Shown here: positions 61,057 through 64,000 of the stretch, piece by piece
How positions within the stretch are numbered: position 1 is the stretch's first letter
Layout: each line of letters opens with the position of its first letter
NCBI GenBank assembly: GCA_020427155.1
Contig: JAGQOW010000004.1
Coordinates: forward strand, 1-64,000
Reading direction: 5' to 3'
From: Planctomycetales bacterium
Lineage (GTDB): Bacteria; Planctomycetota; Planctomycetia; Pirellulales; Lacipirellulaceae
Length of the DNA: 64,000 nt
Position numbers and translations under genes: made by a program
Notes under the pieces: model-generated
The model's database searches: none
The model's input: the letters and a program-made list of their open reading frames with translations, nothing else
What the model was told of the DNA's origin: nothing

Positions 61057-64000
61057 TGACTGAACCTTTAAAAGAAGCTCAACGGGCAGTAACGCCCCGG
61101 TGGCCTCTGATTGTGGCCCACTGCCTGGTTGTGCTGTCTTTGACTCTTGCTTGGGCGCCTGTGACTTTTGGGATCGAGGCAGCCAGTTTGAAGCATGCGG
61201 CTGAGGCAAATCATGCCAACGGCTTTCGACGAGTTTTTGTTCCTGCTGATGAGCCTGAAGAGTGGCCAATTGGCGAAGAGCACTATCTACCGATTTCAAA
61301 GGCCGAGTTTCAACGTTTGATTGAACAGCTTGAATTGCGTCTTGCTAACAACGGCATCGCGAGAGCAAGATTAACCGGGGGCGTTTATCACGCTGAGCTT
61401 TTGGAAGATCAACTCCTCGTTGGCCATGCCGTCCTGGAAGTTCAGAATTCGTCGGACGAGCCCCAATTATTACCCCTGTCTCCGCTCAACGTGTCGGTCT
61501 CTACTGCTTCCTGGAACCATAATGCCGCGGAACAGGCGGAGATGGGCATTTGGCAGTTGGCTGATGACCAACAGGTCCAGGGAGTTCTGGTAGATCACAC
61601 GGGTAGCTTGCAGATAGATTGGCAACTCCGTGCTTCTGCCTGGAACTCATCAAGCACCGAGTTCGCCCTGGAGTTGCCTGTCGCAGTGCCTCAAACTTTA
61701 GCGATTGTCGTACCAGCCAGTCACACGGTCGTCGTCAAATCGGGTGAACTCTTTCGGACCGACGAGCTACCTGAGGGCACGGCCCGGTGGTGGTTCCATT
61801 TGTCGCCGACACCGGCTCATCAGATAAGAATCCTCCGGCAATCGGAATCGACTTCCAAACGCATCCTGCCGCAAGCTTCCCGTTCGACGACTTACCGCTT
61901 CGATCGAGGAGGATTGTCGCTCGAGACTTCGCTACGACTGGATTCGCATGAAGCTCCTGTGGGTGACTTGGCATTCGCGCTTAGCGGTGGTCTAAAAGTC
62001 GTATCGGTTGCCATTGACGAGTCGGCTGCCTCCTGGCGGATCGATGAGAGCCCGAACGGCACTAGATTGATTATTGAACGAACGCCGTCGCGCGAGTCAC
62101 TGGCAGTCGAGGTCCGCGCCATTGCCCAACACCAATACGACCAGCCTTGGCAGCTTCCAGCCATTCGACCCCAAGAAGTATCCTGGTCTGAAGGAAGCAT
62201 TCGTTTATCGATCCCTCCCGACCTGGAACTCTGTTCGCTTGTTCCCCGGCAGGCGTCCTTGCTCCGAATCGACGGGCTCTATGGAAGCCCTGCGCTTGAA
62301 GAGATTTACGACGTTCAGGAGTGGTCGAGCGACGCCTCTTTGGAAGTTGTCTTGTCTCAACGTGAACAGCAATTGACAATTCGCTCGGGAACAACGATCG
62401 CCGTCGATCCTGAAGATTCGGAATTAGGCGGCTCTGATGCGAATGAGTCGACGGGACTGACTGCGGTCGAACTCACTTCGCTTGGCCGAGACGTTTATCA
62501 ACTCGAATTAGATGTTTCTCCGCATTGGACCATTGAGTCGGTCAAAGCAACTCCTCCGTCAGCACTCAGCGATTGGCATTTGCTCGAAGAGCGTGGGCGT
62601 CGCACCATGCGTATTCAGCTCAGCGAACCCGTTCGACTCGCCAATCCGTTGAAGCTAGAGATCGCTTCTCGAGCCGCCAAGCCGGGCCCTCTGCTGCCAA
62701 CGAGTGCAGGGAAACTTTCGCCGCTCAGATTCCTCAATGGGAGGTACGCCCGCCGACTGCTGCTACTGAAAAGTCGTCAACGAGGGCAGCTCGAGCTTAT
62801 TCGCGGCTTGGATCATCTGCATGTGGCAGCAGAAGCGATTGATGCCGGCGACTTGCAGATCCTCCCCGAATCTGGCGACGGTGTGTTGCTGGACCTGACG
62901 CATCTTAGCGAAGAAGAACCTATTGAATTGCTCGCACGGTCGGATCGCTATCACGCTGTGGTAAACGCCGAAATTGAGATGCTCGCCGACTCGTTCAACC
63001 AGCGCTACCAGCTCGACTGCAGCCCGATTTCAGGAGTCGTTTCCGAAGTCGTCGTTCAGTTCGATGAACCGCTTCCAGATACCGTGCAGTGGAACCTGGT
63101 CGGGCGCCGAGGAGGGGTCGTAGCGACACGAATGGACTCACGGGATTCTGACGAATCTACACCGAGCAAAGGAACTGTCTATCGCCTGCAACTTCCAATC
63201 GCACTCGATGGCCCGTTCAGCCTCGAAGCCGAGCATTCCAGCTCCAACGGGAATTCCCTGAGTTGTAATTTGCCCTCGCTTCCAGAAGCATCCGACTGGC
63301 GTGGACAGGTAATCGTACGAGGTCCGCTTGAAGGCACAAGAATCGACGATCGGAACTGGACTCCGATTGCTTACCAAGAAGTGGCAGGGGAAGAATCAGA
63401 TGCTCCGGAAAGGCCTTTTCTGCCTGTTCTCGGATGCTATCGCTTGGAATCAGATCAGAGCCAGCGAGCCACTCTGACAGAACGACTGGTTGTAAGTCGA
63501 ATTATACCTAAGCCTTCCGAATCGAGTCTTTTTGCCTGGATGGCAGACTTTCAATCGTATTATGCCGTTGATGGCGCTGCGATCTATTTGGCAACTTACT
63601 ACCTGGAGAACTCCGGCTCGACAGGAGCCGATCTCCTTTTGCCTGACAATTCTCTCTTACAGGAAGCTTGGATTGATCAGCAACATTTTGAACCGCGTGA
63701 AGTGCTGGTTGAAAACCAGATTTGCCGATTTCATTTCGACGGCAATCGACGTTTTCTTACTCTCTCAGTCAAGTACGCCGTTCGCCACGTTCCACTCGAA
63801 CATCAGGCGACGTTGAAACCTCTGCTGCCAGAATGTTCGTTTTCTGCTGATTTAGGAAGATTGACGTTGTGGACTCCTGCTCAGTACCAGCTTGGACTTG
63901 CTGGAGAAGAAAAACTACGCCTCTCGTGGTTTGAGCGACTTTTCGGACCGCTTTCACGATCGACTTCCCGATTGATCTTTAACCCCCTGCGGATTGACGA
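61056..64000 (+). CDS. Giant secreted protein, truncated by window end
   Basis: The ATG at 61056 overlaps the stop of the previous gene (TAATG), and the frame stays open to the window end (981 codons seen), so translation is coupled. An N-terminal hydrophobic segment (VAHCLVVLSLTLAWAPVTF) is a signal peptide or membrane anchor. The rest is strand-rich and similar in style to the previous protein: QRLIEQLELRLANNGIARARL, LEVQNSSDEPQLLPLSPLNV and FALELPVAVPQTLAIVV. It is probably a partner of that protein. The C-terminus lies beyond the window, so family and anchor cannot be judged. Confidence 0.85.
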   Translation, partial: MTEPLKEAQRAVTPRWPLIVAHCLVVLSLTLAWAPVTFGIEAASLKHAAEANHANGFRRVFVPADEPEEWPIGEEHYLPISKAEFQRLIEQLELRLANNGIARARLTGGVYHAELLEDQLLVGHAVLEVQNSSDEPQLLPLSPLNVSVSTASWNHNAAEQAEMGIWQLADDQQVQGVLVDHTGSLQIDWQLRASAWNSSSTEFALELPVAVPQTLAIVVPASHTVVVKSGELFRTDELPEGTARWWFHLSPTPAHQIRILRQSESTSKRILPQASRSTTYRFDRGGLSLETSLRLDSHEAPVGDLAFALSGGLKVVSVAIDESAASWRIDESPNGTRLIIERTPSRESLAVEVRAIAQHQYDQPWQLPAIRPQEVSWSEGSIRLSIPPDLELCSLVPRQASLLRIDGLYGSPALEEIYDVQEWSSDASLEVVLSQREQQLTIRSGTTIAVDPEDSELGGSDANESTGLTAVELTSLGRDVYQLELDVSPHWTIESVKATPPSALSDWHLLEERGRRTMRIQLSEPVRLANPLKLEIASRAAKPGPLLPTSAGKLSPLRFLNGRYARRLLLLKSRQRGQLELIRGLDHLHVAAEAIDAGDLQILPESGDGVLLDLTHLSEEEPIELLARSDRYHAVVNAEIEMLADSFNQRYQLDCSPISGVVSEVVVQFDEPLPDTVQWNLVGRRGGVVATRMDSRDSDESTPSKGTVYRLQLPIALDGPFSLEAEHSSSNGNSLSCNLPSLPEASDWRGQVIVRGPLEGTRIDDRNWTPIAYQEVAGEESDAPERPFLPVLGCYRLESDQSQRATLTERLVVSRIIPKPSESSLFAWMADFQSYYAVDGAAIYLATYYLENSGSTGADLLLPDNSLLQEAWIDQQHFEPREVLVENQICRFHFDGNRRFLTLSVKYAVRHVPLEHQATLKPLLPECSFSADLGRLTLWTPAQYQLGLAGEEKLRLSWFERLFGPLSRSTSRLIFNPLRID

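Overview
The window looks like a chromosomal segment of a planctomycete, most likely of the order Pirellulales. I infer this from several features. Many secreted proteins end in a PEP-CTERM sorting signal (VPEPS/VPEPT, a hydrophobic helix, then Arg residues), often after a planctomycete-type dockerin module with D-x-D-x-D repeats. There is a DUF1559 pseudopilin with the GFTLVELL leader, paired with a small TTR-like lipoprotein. There are GYF_2/zinc-ribbon proteins, giant secreted proteins, GC-rich codon use and frequent GTG/TTG starts. I see no phage, plasmid backbone, intact insertion sequence or CRISPR array.

Layout. 1-13 kb: a truncated zinc-ribbon protein, carboxypeptidase Taq, a BshB1-like deacetylase, a lipoprotein, XerC, an NtrC-type regulator, a membrane P-loop ATPase, lipoproteins, a Cys-rich secreted protein and a GYF_2 protein. 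Four spacers here (4728, 7433, 9671, 13036) carry arrays with an exact or near-exact 7-nt period; three are clearly folded into imperfect palindromes. 13-20 kb: UppP, GroES-GroEL, a second Cys-rich secreted protein, an interrupted ORF, an Rrf2 regulator, tRNA-Gly(CCC) and a VTT membrane protein. 20-34 kb: GTP-type PEP carboxykinase, a phytase/esterase-like PEP-CTERM protein, a DUF1569 protein, a large TPR-CHAT protein, a small lipoprotein, a FemAB/CelD-like acetyltransferase, a CinA-nucleotidylyltransferase fusion, a nucleoside hydrolase, a glycosyltransferase and a DUF5690 membrane protein. 34-39 kb: PEP-CTERM proteins and the DUF1559/lipoprotein pair.

39.2-47.8 kb is the most coherent functional block: a XylR/AraC-type regulator, AnmK, a BadF-family sugar kinase (MurK-like), MurQ, a sodium:solute symporter, and a fused AmiE-like hydrolase plus NamZ-like (DUF1343) exo-muramidase. 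Together these could cleave MurNAc from peptidoglycan outside the cytoplasm, import it, phosphorylate it and convert it to GlcNAc-6-P and lactate.

47.9-54.6 kb is a minus-strand operon of two large repeat-rich surface proteins with near-identical dockerin modules, preceded by a small protein of unknown function. It follows a roughly 950-base spacer (54.6-55.6 kb) with many strong hairpins. 55.6-64 kb: a small PEP-CTERM protein, a candidate 29-residue small protein with its own terminator, an inositol-monophosphatase, and two giant secreted/membrane proteins in translational overlap, the second running off the window.
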